DNA from: Tetrapyrgos nigripes
Taxonomy: Eukaryota > Basidiomycota > Agaricomycetes > Agaricales > Campanellaceae
Length of the DNA stretch: 64,000 nt
Direction of reading: 5' to 3'
Assembly: GCA_013368315.1 (NCBI GenBank)
Contig: JAACJM010000001.1
Location: 1 to 64,000 of the forward strand
Shown: piece by piece, positions 35,601-45,720 of the stretch
Layout: each line of letters begins with the position of its first letter
Position numbering within the stretch: the stretch's first letter is position 1
Translations under genes and position numbers: made by a program
Notes under the pieces: generated by a model
Told to the model about the DNA's origin: nothing
Databases searched by the model: none
The model's input: only the letters and a program-made list of their open reading frames with translations

Positions 35601-36193
35601 CCAAAAATCAGTTTGAACAAATTGGAAATCAGCTGGGAGCTGCTCAGTGTCTGCAAACCCTGGGAAACATCTGTCAAATGCAAAGCAAATACACTGAGGC
35701 TGCTGAGATGCTGACCACAGCCAAAAATCAGTTTGAACAAATTGGAGATCAACTGGGAGCTGCTCAGTGTCTGTGCAGCCTGGGCACTATCCACGACATG
35801 CAAGCAAATTATAGTCAGGCTGTTGCAGTGCTGAGTATGGCTAAAGATCAGTTTGAAAAGATTGGAAATCTATTTGGAGTTACAGACTGTATGTATCACC
35901 TGGGAATATCCTACACAAAACAAGGACTATATGAAGATGCAAAGTCCGCAATTGCAGATGCAACTTTCAAATTCCAGAGTCTTGGAGATCTCTGTATGAT
36001 TGGATGGTGTTTGTATCACTATGGCAATATTTTCAGGGATGAACATCAATATTCAGAGGCTAGAAAAAAGTTTGGAAAGGCTGCAGATACTTTTGCTTCT
36101 CACGGAGAGTTACAGGATCAAGTTGAAATGTGTAATTGGGCATTGGCTTCCCTTGATCAGCTGGAGCAAGCTCAAGCTCAAGATTTCAGTTGA
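32609..36193 (+). CDS. NLR-like STAND receptor: MLKL/HeLo-like helical N-terminus, NB-ARC, TPR repeats
   Basis: Five exons (32609-32788, 32840-32982, 33037-33166, 33219-33349, 33415-36193) sum to 3363 nt, an exact 1120-residue frame. Residues 1 to about 195 are helical: LNWSHAKTALSLAASVGKAA, then YLEGAAEIAIKIIEIVETMK. They resemble the four-helix N-terminal domain that fungal STAND proteins share with MLKL and HeLo-type cell-death effectors. The NB-ARC follows, with FFGRDKLVAEGVDHL, P-loop GAGGIGKTS (about residue 234), Walker B ILLILDNFETPW, MIVTMRGSKG and a GLPLA-like CVPLAITLIA. Eleven TPR-like units of 40-43 residues close the protein (34814-36145). Such proteins are thought to sense a ligand through the repeats, oligomerise through NB-ARC and trigger cell death at membranes. 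Ligand and effector mode here are inferred only. A decayed paralogue end lies at 38089-38700. Confidence 0.88.
34814..36145 (+). repeat. TPR-coding tandem repeats, 120-nt unit
   Basis: Unit starts are 34814, 34934 (129 nt), 35063, 35183, 35303, 35423, 35543, 35663, 35783, 35903 and 36023. Units 3-8 share the core QSKYTEAAEMLTTAKNQFE with few changes. Units 5 (35303-35422) and 6 (35423-35542) are identical over all 120 nt. The outer units (1, 9, 10, 11) have diverged. This gradient is the mark of recent internal duplication or gene conversion in the centre of the array. Confidence 0.93.
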
Positions 36194-36989
36194 AACATTG
36201 GTTCCAGTTATTTGTTCACTTGTAATATTATGTACATTCTGTATCTGAGTACAAAGTAAACTTCAATATAAGTATTGAAATTTTTGAGATTCTTAAAATT
36301 AAAAGAAGCTGACTTAGCATGCTATGCACTAAATGTAAATAATAACACCAGTTACTATTCATTTTCAAACTGCCTGAAATTGGCCTGAAATAATGTCTAT
36401 GATCCATCTTGCTCATAGGGATTGTGGTGCAAAAAGCTTAACCCTGAATTTTTCACTTACAAGGAGCACTGTTTCTGTGGTGTGGCAGGGGGATACAGAC
36501 AGTGAGTATGGATGCAGAATAGCTAGGTGCACTTACACTACAGACTGTTGCAGACACCTACCCCATAAGGGTAATTTCAGTAGGCTGACTCTATATTTGC
36601 TCTATATATTTGAGATTCTGAGGCAAATTTATACCAAAAACAAGCTAAAGTCATACTATACTTACTGCTGTTTAAACAGTAAAAGGCACTCAAGCTTCAA
36701 CAGATTAATCAAATATTTATGCTTTCTCAGAACCCTACAGGTAATAGGACAGTTATGAAAGGATCCAAATCTTCAGACAGCTGATTGTTGAATGGTATGT
36801 ATCATCGTAATGTACCGTACCATATTTGGTACTATAATTATACACCATTGAAAATTCTGGAGCTGAGGCTACAGTACAGATCTCTACAACCCCGTATTGG
36901 ATACAGAGTCATATATATATCCATTATGGTACAGTGGCTTGACAGTGGACAGCCCTTTCCCTACTTGAAGTTGCAACACTTTTGTAACC
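36194..36989. repeat. 3' flank of the STAND gene, duplicated downstream
   Basis: Sequence from 36152 (last codons of the gene) to about 36989 recurs, more diverged, at 38089-38700 and 41276-41740. Shared stretches include ATAACACCAGTTACTATTCA, CTTAACCCTGAATTTTTCAC and CTCAAGCTTCAACAGATTAA. The 36.2-37 kb copy lacks the mariner element that splits the other. Confidence 0.8.
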
Positions 36990-37633
36990 TGTAAAGCCTA
37001 TGCCTTTCCATAACTCCTTCCAATTGCTTCTGACTCATTTCCAACTCTTCCCTTTCGTTCCATTTCATTTCCAATTCATTTCCGAGTTGCCACAAATCCA
37101 TTTAGTTTACAATTCCCATCAGATCCTATCCAACTCATATCAGGTACTAACCAGACAGCTCGCATTCATACTTCTTTCATTTCTGCTTCATATCTCGTAG
37201 CACCTTGTGCTCCTGTTCCTTTTCTTTCCAAAGGGTTTCCACGCAATGATAGCAAATTGAGCGTTTCCCTTTGTCTTTACCATTTCCAGTAGTTTCCATA
37301 TTCATTTCCAATAGTTCCCTATCTCATTCCATTTACTTCTGATATAGTACTTAAGCTAGCAATTTTGTAGTAGATAGCTTAAGTCTAAAATCGATCTAGC
37401 TGGTCTCCTATCTTTTCCAATCGATTCTGATTAGACAACTAGCGAGGTGGTACCAATAGTGCCATTAACCTTCCGTCTTGACTTCCTGGTCGTTCTGACT
37501 GGATCCTCCCTCTTCCAGTCTATTCTCTTCCAGTCTGGTTCTATCTGGATCTATTATTGTTCCATCCTTTCCCTTAGACCTCCACCTGGGTCCATAGTGT
37601 TTCCTAGTACTAGGATCTGCCTGGACTCAGTCC
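36990..37633 (+). mobile_element. LTR of family B, partial or degenerate
   Basis: Related to the reverse complement of 19125-19747. It starts TGTAAAGCCTATGCC, has the conserved centre CTTAAGCTAGCAATTTTGTAG and ends around TAGGATCTGCCTGGACT, where the intact copy reads TAGGATCTGCCCGGACTTAA. No target duplication was found. The 450 bp that follow (37634-38080) are not explained and may be remaining internal sequence. Confidence 0.65.
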
Positions 37634-38088
37634 TGAGTCATCTAGTTTCCATCGGGATGCATCTGGATCCTGAGCAAGCTTAAGACCAGCTTGAGATTCC
37701 AGATCGGAGGCATAGAATTCCTGAATAGTGGAATGATGACTGATGCACAGAGCATTGGACCTTCCAGGATAGAGGCTCGGAGCAACTTGGAAAGTTGTTC
37801 GTGAGTAAAGACTGGACAGAAATTCTATTATTTCTGGCCAGGCAAGCATTTTCTCAGTGTTTTTCCATGTCCTGAATGTGTTTTGGATCCATTCAGACCC
37901 AAATGGCTTGCTAAAATGTTGCTATATACCCTCAGAACCATGATGTACTTTTGTGTCATAAGGTCTCCCCAGACCCCCCCTCTCCCCAAGGTCTGGTCTC
38001 GGGTAGACCATCTGCAGACCCCTTGAAAATTGCCATGGTCAAGAGGAATACCTGGTGTCTCAAGGACTGGTACATGACTGTAGCTCAA

Positions 38089-38700
38089 CTTGATCAGCTG
38101 GAGCAAGCTCAAAAATAAGATATCAGTTGAAGGATTGGTAAATTCTGTATCCAAGTACAAAGTAAACTTGAAATTTTTGAGATCCCATTTTATCATAATC
38201 AAATCAAAATAAGCTGACTTGGCATGCTATGTAGTATGCACTGAATATAAGTAATAACACCAGTTACTATTCATTTTTAGACTGCCTGAAATAGTGTCTA
38301 TGATCCATGATCTGTCTTGCTTATAGGGATTGTGGCATGAAAGGCTTAACCCTGAATTTTTCACTTACCAAGACCACTGTTTTCATAGTGTGGCAGGAGG
38401 GGGGAGTGGGAATTACAATCTGCTGGAGACAGCTGGTTTTGGACTTTTCCATAAAACTGTATAGTACACAAACTTTACTTTCTTTTTACATTCTATTCTT
38501 TATCTGATTGCCTCACTGTATGCTACATAGGACAATTGTATATTTTGTTGCTGCTTCTCTCTTTGCTGTCACACTCTTGCCATTGTGCTCCTGCCCTTGT
38601 CATCGATTTTCTCAACAAGTGAGTACAGATACAGAACAGCTAGGTGTCTGTATTGGCCATAGTGGCACGTTATAGATGCCTGCCCTGTGAGGGTAATATA
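38089..38700 (+). pseudogene. Remnant of a tandem STAND paralogue (3' end only)
   Basis: The first codons read LDQLEQAQK and a stop, matching the end of the STAND protein (LDQLEQAQAQDFS). The following 600 bp match the 3' flank of that gene. Nothing upstream of these last codons survives: the LTR relic at 36990 and unexplained sequence take its place. The copy resumes after the mariner element at 41276. A stretch at about 38400-38610 is absent from the other copy. Confidence 0.7.
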
Positions 38701-39298
38701 CTCAGTGTCACAGAAAGTCACAGTCCCATGACCTGCATTAAACCCCTTCCCATAAAAGTACATTTGTTTTGTACCCTACAACTACACAAATCCATGGTCC
38801 ACATACAACACTCCAGTCCAAAGAAAAACAGGCTTGTTGGTGCCATAAAGGCCAGAAAACTCGTCAAAGAAGCTGCTGAAATGACCAATATACCCTATGG
38901 AACCACCAAGAAGATCTGGACCTGATTTCGCAAAACTGGCTCAACGAAAAACTCACCACATAGTGGATGTCCTTCAAAGGTGTTGGACCGCACCAAAAGG
39001 GAGATGCTTAGGCTTGCTTTGAAGGATAGGAAGGTGCCATTTAGGGAAATTGGGAACCTCGTGGAACCAGGGCTGAGCACATCAACTGTTGGAAAGCATC
39101 TGGCTGATGAAAACTACCACAGGAGGGTTGCAAGGACAGTGCCCTTTCTCAAACCTGACCAGAGATGAAAGAGATTGGCATGGGCAAGGGACCATCATAA
39201 TCAGGATTGGGAAAAGGTCATTTGATCAGACGAGTGCTATGTGTACATTGGTAATACAAAAGGGTGGGTTTGGGTCACGTGTCGTCCTGATGAGGAAT

Positions 39299-39783
39299 TG
39301 TCAAGAACGTTGTCACTTAGCAAAACCACCCAAGTCACACAATGAACAAGATAGATTCGGCGAGTTATAATGAGACGAGGTAAGGAAAGAATGATAGAGG
39401 CGAAAGAGATCGAGTAGCTGACTATGCTCGACACTGCACTGTACTAGGAGCGGAGTGGAGACGAAGTGAACAGACTAAGGAACGTAGCTACGAGATCTAC
39501 AATATATATAGAGAAGAAGTGAATATGTGAGAATGTCCATGGAGCCTAGGGATCGGAGGAGATAAGAGTGTGAGTCAAGTAAGAAAATATGTACGTGAGA
39601 ATGTCCATGGAAATAAAGGAAACGGAGAAGTGAGTCATAGATCCAAGAGCGATGATGAGAGATAATTAGTATTTATGGGTTTATGAAAGGTGATAGAATG
39701 GTGAACAAAAGTGAATAGATAGTAGGAGAGATTAGAGGGGAAAGTGAAGGGGGAAATGAAGGAGACGGAGGCGATTCATGACA
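39299..39783 (-). mobile_element. Solo LTR, family A, inside the mariner transposase
   Basis: Starts TGTCAAGAACG and ends GATTCATGACA, with the perfect target duplication GGAAT (39294-39298 and 39784-39788). It is the reverse orientation of 20804-21272: CCACCCAAGTCACAC lies near its left end and the TATA region ACAATATATATAG inside. It arrived after the mariner element. Confidence 0.92.
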
Positions 39784-40070
39784 GGAATGGGATGAGGAAT
39801 GCCTCGTTCCAACTTTCAAACAGTCCTCCATCCATGTTATGGTCTGGGGATGCATCATGAAGGGGAAGAAGGGGCCACTGGTGGTGCTGGAGTACCCAGA
39901 AGGGAAGGGAGGTGGTATGAATGCAAAGAGGTATCAGGAGCAGGTTTTGGATGGGAAGCTGGCAGCCTTTTTTGAAGATATGAAGTCAGAGAGGGATGGG
40001 GTACTATTCCAACAGGACAGCGCACTGAGTCATACTGTGAAATCAACAAAGAAATGGTTCAGTCATCATG

Positions 40071-40257
40071 GAATTGGGACGAACATTGCCATGCATGGCA
40101 TATGCTGGCCATGCAAAGACCATCATGATTTGAAGATGGCAGTGAATGGTATGCAATTGCCATCAGGGTGCCATGTTATGGAGTGCGATGGCAAGCATAT
40201 ACCATCGATGGTGCAGTTTACCATGTTTGTCCCAGTTCCGTGATGCAGCACCCATGG
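40071..40257. mobile_element. Small inverted-repeat insertion in the mariner transposase
   Basis: The conserved transposase block SHHGI-PLFPHLPSSPD is interrupted between the two halves by about 180 bp. The insert begins GAATTGGGACGAACATTGCC and ends GTAAACATG-like, TTTGTCCCAGTTCC, so GGAA(T/C)TGGGAC(G/A)AACAT occurs in inverted orientation. CATGG is present on both sides and may be the target duplication. It is probably a MITE; the family is unknown. Confidence 0.55.
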
Positions 40258-41275
40258 TATCCCTCTGTTCCCACACCTGCCATCTTCACCTGACTTTAAT
40301 CCCATTGAATGTGTTTGGCATGAGCTCAAAAAGCACATCAGAGCTAAAAGGCACCCTCCAACATCTATTGATGAGCTTATTGCTGCTGTAAAGGAGGCTT
40401 GGGACTCACTACCCATTGAGGATGTTGACAAGTACATTGACTGGATGGGCAATATTGTTGAGGATGTCTTGGGGCAAAGGGGGTCATACAAAATACTGAG
40501 TGTGCAGTAGATTATATTGGGCTGTAAGAATAAGTGTACAATGTTTTGTAGCAATCCATACACTACGTCATTGTATAGAGCAATTCCCGATACTTTAGTA
40601 TAAGGGTGTGTAGGACTGAGCTTTTTTTTTTTTAATGAAACGTGATCTGTCACGTGTTCACATGATTTCCACTACTCCGTTCTCCAACCAACCTTAGTCG
40701 CTCATTGTTCAAAGCTGTAATGCTTTGTATTAACATTACGAGAGTTAGAATTTTGAAAATTGTGTGTGTGAAGAACACTGCTGGAGGTCGTGTCAGTGGC
40801 TTTCTCTAACAGCCTCCTTCATGCTAACTTTTCCAAAGCTAACAATGTCACCTTCAAGGGTGTGGTTACTCCTTGGGAATCACCCGCTTTGGACTTGTCG
40901 TTGTTGACTGGGAATTGGTTGGGTGAGGATTACATCATTGTTCACTGGACGTCAGAGACTGTGTGTACCAAGCATGACTCCATGAACGTTGCCCGTCTGG
41001 ATGACAACTTTCTATCTCCTTGTGGTTTTTACAACCAACCTGACCTCTGTTACGGCAGGGGCTATCATCAATGTGTCCATTCACGTGGATTTTCGTTTTG
41101 TAGTCACTGATAGTATTGAAGTGACCATAGGAGGATGCAATTGGTTTGAGATGACGAGTGAACTGGTTGTATAGGTAGTACATGTTTTTACAAGTCAGCA
41201 GTATGAGGAAGATGGTACGACAGTCGAAAAATTGCTGTCACATGTCACGGGACCGTGACTTTCCGTGACACTGAG

Positions 41276-41740
41276 TAGTATACGATATATCTCAGTAGTT
41301 ATGTGTCTTTATCAAATTTCTATTTGTTGAGTCTGAGGTAAATTTATACCCAAAATGAGCCAGAATCATACCATACTGTTGTTGAAATAGTAAAAGGCCC
41401 GTGGTGACTTACCTACACTCAAGCTTCAACAGATTAACCAAATACGCTTGAACAGAACTCTACAGGTAACAGGACAGTCATGGAAGGACCCAAATCTTGA
41501 CAGCTGAACGCTGAACAGTAAGTATTGCCCATATCATACCATACTATATTTGGTACTATAACTTATTATCAACTGTCTATACTGTTGAAAATTCTGGAAC
41601 TGAGGATATAGTTCCACAGATACAGATATGGAGTCTGGACCAAGCATGTCTGTCTGTACCACCCCATACTGGATACAGTACAGTGGCTTGGCAGTATCCC
41701 TACTAGCAGCACAAGTTGCTCGTAACTTTGTAACTTTGTG
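41276..41740. repeat. Right half of the duplicated STAND 3' flank
   Basis: Continues the similarity to 36590-36985 after the mariner insertion. Shared pieces include CAAGCTTCAACAGATTAA, GAAAATTCTGGA and ATTGGATACAG-like sequence. No gene was found between here and SRP68. Confidence 0.7.
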
Positions 41741-41928
41741 ACTATCTCTCCATCACCATAGGCATAAATGATAAAATAGAATTCAAAAAAACAAATTGTA
41801 TACTGACATCCTTAGGACATGCACATTGCACTGAACACAAATCACAGAGCTAGCTGTAACAACATAACAACATACCACCAGTACCACCAAGATCCAAGAC
41901 CCAAAACAGGTCACTGTTTTACAACTGC

Positions 41929-44297
41929 TCAACTCCTCCCCCACCATCCACCCAACAAACTACTCAACCCTCCCCCTGCTCCTCCAGTTCTCAATGTGGC
42001 AGCAGCACCTTGATTACCTGACCCTGACCCTAACGCAGACGCAGACGAGGGCTCAGGCGTCCCACTCCTACTCTGCATATCATCTTCATGGTCTAGAGCA
42101 GCGGATTTTTTCATCGGGTTTGTGTTCATAGTTGTCGTTGTCTGTTCAACGGGTTTCGTATTTGTCTTCGTGTTGGTGTTGGTGTTTGCCGAAGACTTTG
42201 TAGTGTTCGTCGTTGTCCCAGCCCCCATGGTAGCTTTACCCCCACCCCTCTCCTCTAACCTCTCCATATCCAACTCGACATAGTTCAAAGCGATGTTGAA
42301 AAACAACGGAGGCTTCTTCTTGTTGGTCCTCTGCTTCTTACTACTCTCCTCAGAGCCATCTGCCGCAGTGACCTGACCAACACCCCCATTCCAAGCAAAC
42401 CAATCCCTCTTAACTCTCAACCCAACCCTCCCCAACTCTCTTTCCAACAACCTAACTTCTAATTGAGAGAGCGCGTAAAAGGGGATTGTACCCGAGTTGG
42501 GTGGGGGTGAGGAGATTAGATCTGTCAAATCTGCGTTGTCATCCCCATCCCCTTGCCCTGATGAAGAAGCTTGAGATGCTAAAGATAGATGTGAAGTAGT
42601 CTCGCGAAGGTGTAAGTTGGCGTGTTGAATCAACGTTAACGCCTCAGCGTATTTTCGGATGGGAGGAGAGGCGTAGCAGTGGGCTAGGTTGAGACATCTG
42701 TGAGGATAAGAATAGGAAGAAGAAGAGGTAGTTAGCTACCGTCTTCACGAAAAGGTCCAACCAAACCAAAAACAAAAAGAAAATAAATAAAAGCGAAAGA
42801 ACGAATGAACGAAAAAGATAAACGACAACGACACCCACCTCCTCCCCCTCGTCCAGCTCACCCTCGCATCCACCGCCTCTGCCAAATCAGGGTTATCATC
42901 CACAATACTAAGAGTTCGCATTTGATTTAGACTCTGAAGGATTGTATCGAGAAGTTTGAGGGTTGCTGTTAGAATGCGGGGATGGACGTCCTTCGAATTC
43001 GCGTCTTTGAGACCTGAAGTCGGTTTGGACTGAGACGTAGCAGCCCCAGGTCCAGTGGAAGGAGTTTTGGATTTGGTAGAAGCAGACTTAGACTCGCTCT
43101 CCACCTGAGCCTGTGAGATCAACGCCGAGCCGAGTAATAAATCTCTCTGGATACGTCTTGATAAAAGTTGGTAGACGATGTACGTGTGGACAAATTGGAC
43201 GTCTCGGGTGGTACCACCACCACTAGCTCCTGGTCCTGCGCCGCCGACATTGGACGCAGGGATACCCGAACCTCCAGACCCCTGCGACTCGGCCAACCTT
43301 CTCGCCACGTCCTCTGCGTCACTGAGTGCAGAGAGAATAGCGTCATACGCTGCGATAGATTTTTTTCGAACCCGTCTTATGCGCTTCACCTCCGTCCAAC
43401 TTCTTCTCCGCCTGTTGCACCTTCAACAACACATCTACCAATTCTGGATTCCTCACAGGAATCGGCTCGCCTTCCCACATCAAGGGCTCGAGAATACGTT
43501 GTTCCTTTTGGTGGTGGCCTCCCTTACTCTCCGTCACTTGTTCCTTGTACTTTTTGAGAATCTCCTCTACGCCATCAACCAACTTCGCTCTCTCTTTCTT
43601 TCCTACATCCTTCACAATACTATCCACATCCCAAGCCCTCTCCATACCCAACTCATGCGCGCAATACCGAATCTCGGCACCGATCTCATCTGCGAATACA
43701 CTCGCTAATGCTTGATCTCTACTCGTCGGAGCGTTTAACGGGTCAGCTAGTTCGTCTAGAAGGGAACGAGCGACGCTCAATTGGACAAGGGCACTGTCAA
43801 AGTCGTCTCTAAAGCGGAGAAAACGACCGTTGAGGATGAGAGTGTAGATAGTTGCTTCGAGAAGGGAGAGGGCTGATAGACGAGAAGATGTGTACAGGGA
43901 TTGACACGTCGAGAGGAGTTGAGTTGCCCAGTGGATAGCACGACGGAATCTGCCTGTTGCATGATGGCGGAGGGAAGAAGCAGAAGGGGAAGCGTCGGGG
44001 GGTTGGTTCAGGGAAAGAGTCAGGAGATCTTGGGCGTAAGACCAGGCTCGTTCAGATTCAAACAGAAGGAGTTGAAGATGTCCGTCTTGTGTTGGTTCGT
44101 TTTTTTTTGTGGGTTTTTCTGAGAGATGATCTCAGACGATGGGTGCGGTTTGCACAGTGTTTTCTACAAAATCATTAGAAGAAATAAAAAGAAAGAAATT
44201 AAACAAACCTATAACGAGCATAATCATGATATCGCAGACCATAAGCTGAACGTTGTTCATTTGCTAAGAGCAGAGCTCGAAATGAAAGGCGCTGCAT
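41929..44297 (-). CDS. Signal recognition particle subunit SRP68
   Basis: SRP68 binds 7SL RNA with SRP72 and helps deliver ribosomes with nascent secretory proteins to the ER. From ATG 44297 it reads [20 protein letters not shown], then [20 protein letters not shown], the typical RNA-binding start. Further blocks are [75 protein letters not shown] and the SRP72-binding region [21 protein letters not shown] low-complexity tail ends LLGGWWGRS. Introns occur near 44170-44220, 42840 and elsewhere. Two frame breaks lie in A-runs of the coding strand: nine A (44100-44108) and seven A (43370-43376). Each would be healed by one base fewer. No splice sites bypass them. For an essential gene a base-calling error is likeliest. 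It is head to head with GET3. Confidence 0.87.
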
Positions 44298-44332
44298 CGT
44301 GGTTGTTGTACAAGTGTTTGTTTACTACTCCC
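44298..44332. promoter_or_regulatory. Bidirectional start region between SRP68 and GET3
   Basis: Only 35 bp separate the two start codons on opposite strands. The promoter elements and 5' leaders of both genes must overlap each other or the neighbouring coding sequence. No TATA box is visible. Confidence 0.6.
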
Positions 44333-45720
44333 ATGGACTCGGAAACACTTCCCCCAACCCTTCAAAACATTCTTGACCAGACCACTCTCAAGTGGATCTT
44401 TTGTGGTGGGTTTCATTTTTGACTATTGGAAATGGTACTTAGTGTTGTATAGGTGGAAAGGGTGGTGTAGGTATGCTTACGCGTTCCTCTCTTCAGCTAT
44501 TCCTTCATCAGTCCACCAGGCAAAACAACTACATCCTGCTCTCTTGCAATCCAACTGGCTCAAGTTAGAGAATCTGTATTATTGATTGTACGTTCGCGTC
44601 CCTCTCCTACCTCCAAGTCTTTTCTCATTTATGTGTGCACATACAGTCCACCGACCCCGCACACAACCTCTCCGATGCCTTTGGTCAAAAGTTCTCCAAA
44701 GACGCAACCAAAGTAAACGGTTTCGATAACCTCTCTGCTATGGAAATCGATCCTACTAGTGCTATTCAAGAGATGGTTGAGCAATGTCAGTTAGTCTCCC
44801 TTCTTCTGACTTCTTTCTATTCCTATATACCTAACCGTCGTTCTATCGTTCATCCAGCCGACTCGAATGGTATGATGGGCTCCATGATGCAAGATCTCGC
44901 TTTTGCTATTCCTGGTGTTGATGAAGCTATGAGTTTTGCTGAGATTATGAAGTGCGTGTCTTCTTCACCGCAACTAACCTAACTAACTAACCCTCATCCC
45001 CACCCAGACACGTCAAATCAATGGAATACTCTGTCATCGTCTTCGACACCGCTCCCACCGGTCACACCCTCCGCTTCCTATCCTTCCCCACCGTCCTCGA
45101 AAAGGCTCTAGGCAAACTCAGCTCTCTAGGTTCTCGCTTCGGTCCTTTGATAAATCAAATGTCTAGCATGATGGGAGGAGAAGCAGGGTCCCAGGAGGAT
45201 ATGTTTGCTAAATTGGAGAGTATGAGGGAGGTGATTACAGAGGTGAATACGCAGTTTAAGGATCCGGTACGTGTCTGCTTGCGTTTTATTTTACCTTTAC
45301 TGTCGTTAACGCTTAACGTGTTGTTTTGTTGACAGGAAAAAACAACCTTTGTCTGCGTCTGCATCTCCGAGTTTTTATCTCTCTACGAAACGGAACGTCT
45401 CGTGCAAGAGTTGACGTCGTATGAGATTGATACGCATAATATTGTCGTTAATCAGTTATTGTTTCCTAAGAAGAGTGCGTGTCCTCCCTTCCTGCCCTTC
45501 TTCTTCTCATTCCTCTTCTATCCAACCAGACTCGACTTGCGAGCACTGCTCCGTCCGTCAAAAAATGCAACAAAAATACCTCGCAGAAGCACACGAACTA
45601 TACGATGAATTCTTCCACATTATCCAACTGCCTCTGTTGACGGAAGAGGTTAGAGGACCAGACAAGCTGAAGGAGTTTAGTAGGATGTTGGTTGAGGCTT
45701 ATGTTCCCCCTGATGAGTGA
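44333..45720 (+). CDS. GET3: GET3 ATPase, tail-anchored protein targeting factor
   Basis: GET3 is the cytosolic ATPase that carries tail-anchored membrane proteins to the Get1/Get2 receptor of the ER. From ATG 44333: [19 protein letters not shown], the deviant Walker A GGKGGVGKTT (split by introns at 44406 and near 44477), [39 protein letters not shown], the TRC40 helical region with [39 protein letters not shown], the zinc motif CEHC with RQKMQQKYL, and [14 protein letters not shown]. It ends EAYVPPDE and TGA. All nucleotide-binding loops and the CxxC dimer motif are present and the length is normal, so it is functional. The next gene downstream is convergent. Confidence 0.95.

Larger units (their letters stand above)
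38794..40510 (+). pseudogene. Tc1/mariner transposase, degenerate
   Basis: Reads MVHIQHSSPKKNRLVGAIKA, helix-turn-helix segments (LVKEAAEMTNIPYGTTKKIW, REIGNLVEPGLSTSTVGKHL), and then catalytic-domain blocks SDECYVYIGNTKGWVWVT, VMVWGCIMKGKKGPLVVLE, LFQQDSALSHTVKSTKKWF, and PSSPDFNPIECVWHELKKHI. SDE, QQDSA and SPDFNPIE are the regions holding the acidic triad of the family. In-frame TGA codons occur near 38923, 39166 and 39222; two replace the Trp of TGG and one a likely CGA Arg. The LTR at 39299-39783 enters within the codons DEE-WDEE, and the frame is continuous across it once one GGAAT is removed. Not functional. Confidence 0.85.
38701..41275 (+). mobile_element. Tc1/mariner element with intact ends, carrying nested insertions
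   Basis: Flanked by TA (38699-38700 and 41276-41277). The terminal inverted repeats begin CTCAGTGTCAC(A/G)GAAAGTCAC and continue (A/G)GTCCC(A/G)TGAC, 32 bases with three mismatches, all A on the left against G on the right. It contains a dead transposase gene (38794-40510), a solo LTR (39299-39783), a small inverted-repeat insertion (about 40071-40257) and about 700 bp of extra sequence before the right end. Without the LTR and its duplication it is 2085 bp, longer than a minimal mariner. Confidence 0.9.

Noticed and set aside
35231..35803. 190-codon open frame on the minus strand across the TPR repeats (and a 113-codon one at 34862-35203)
   Set aside because: It is antisense to near-identical 120-nt coding repeats, so one open unit makes all units open. 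The peptide is only a 40-residue echo with no independent signal.
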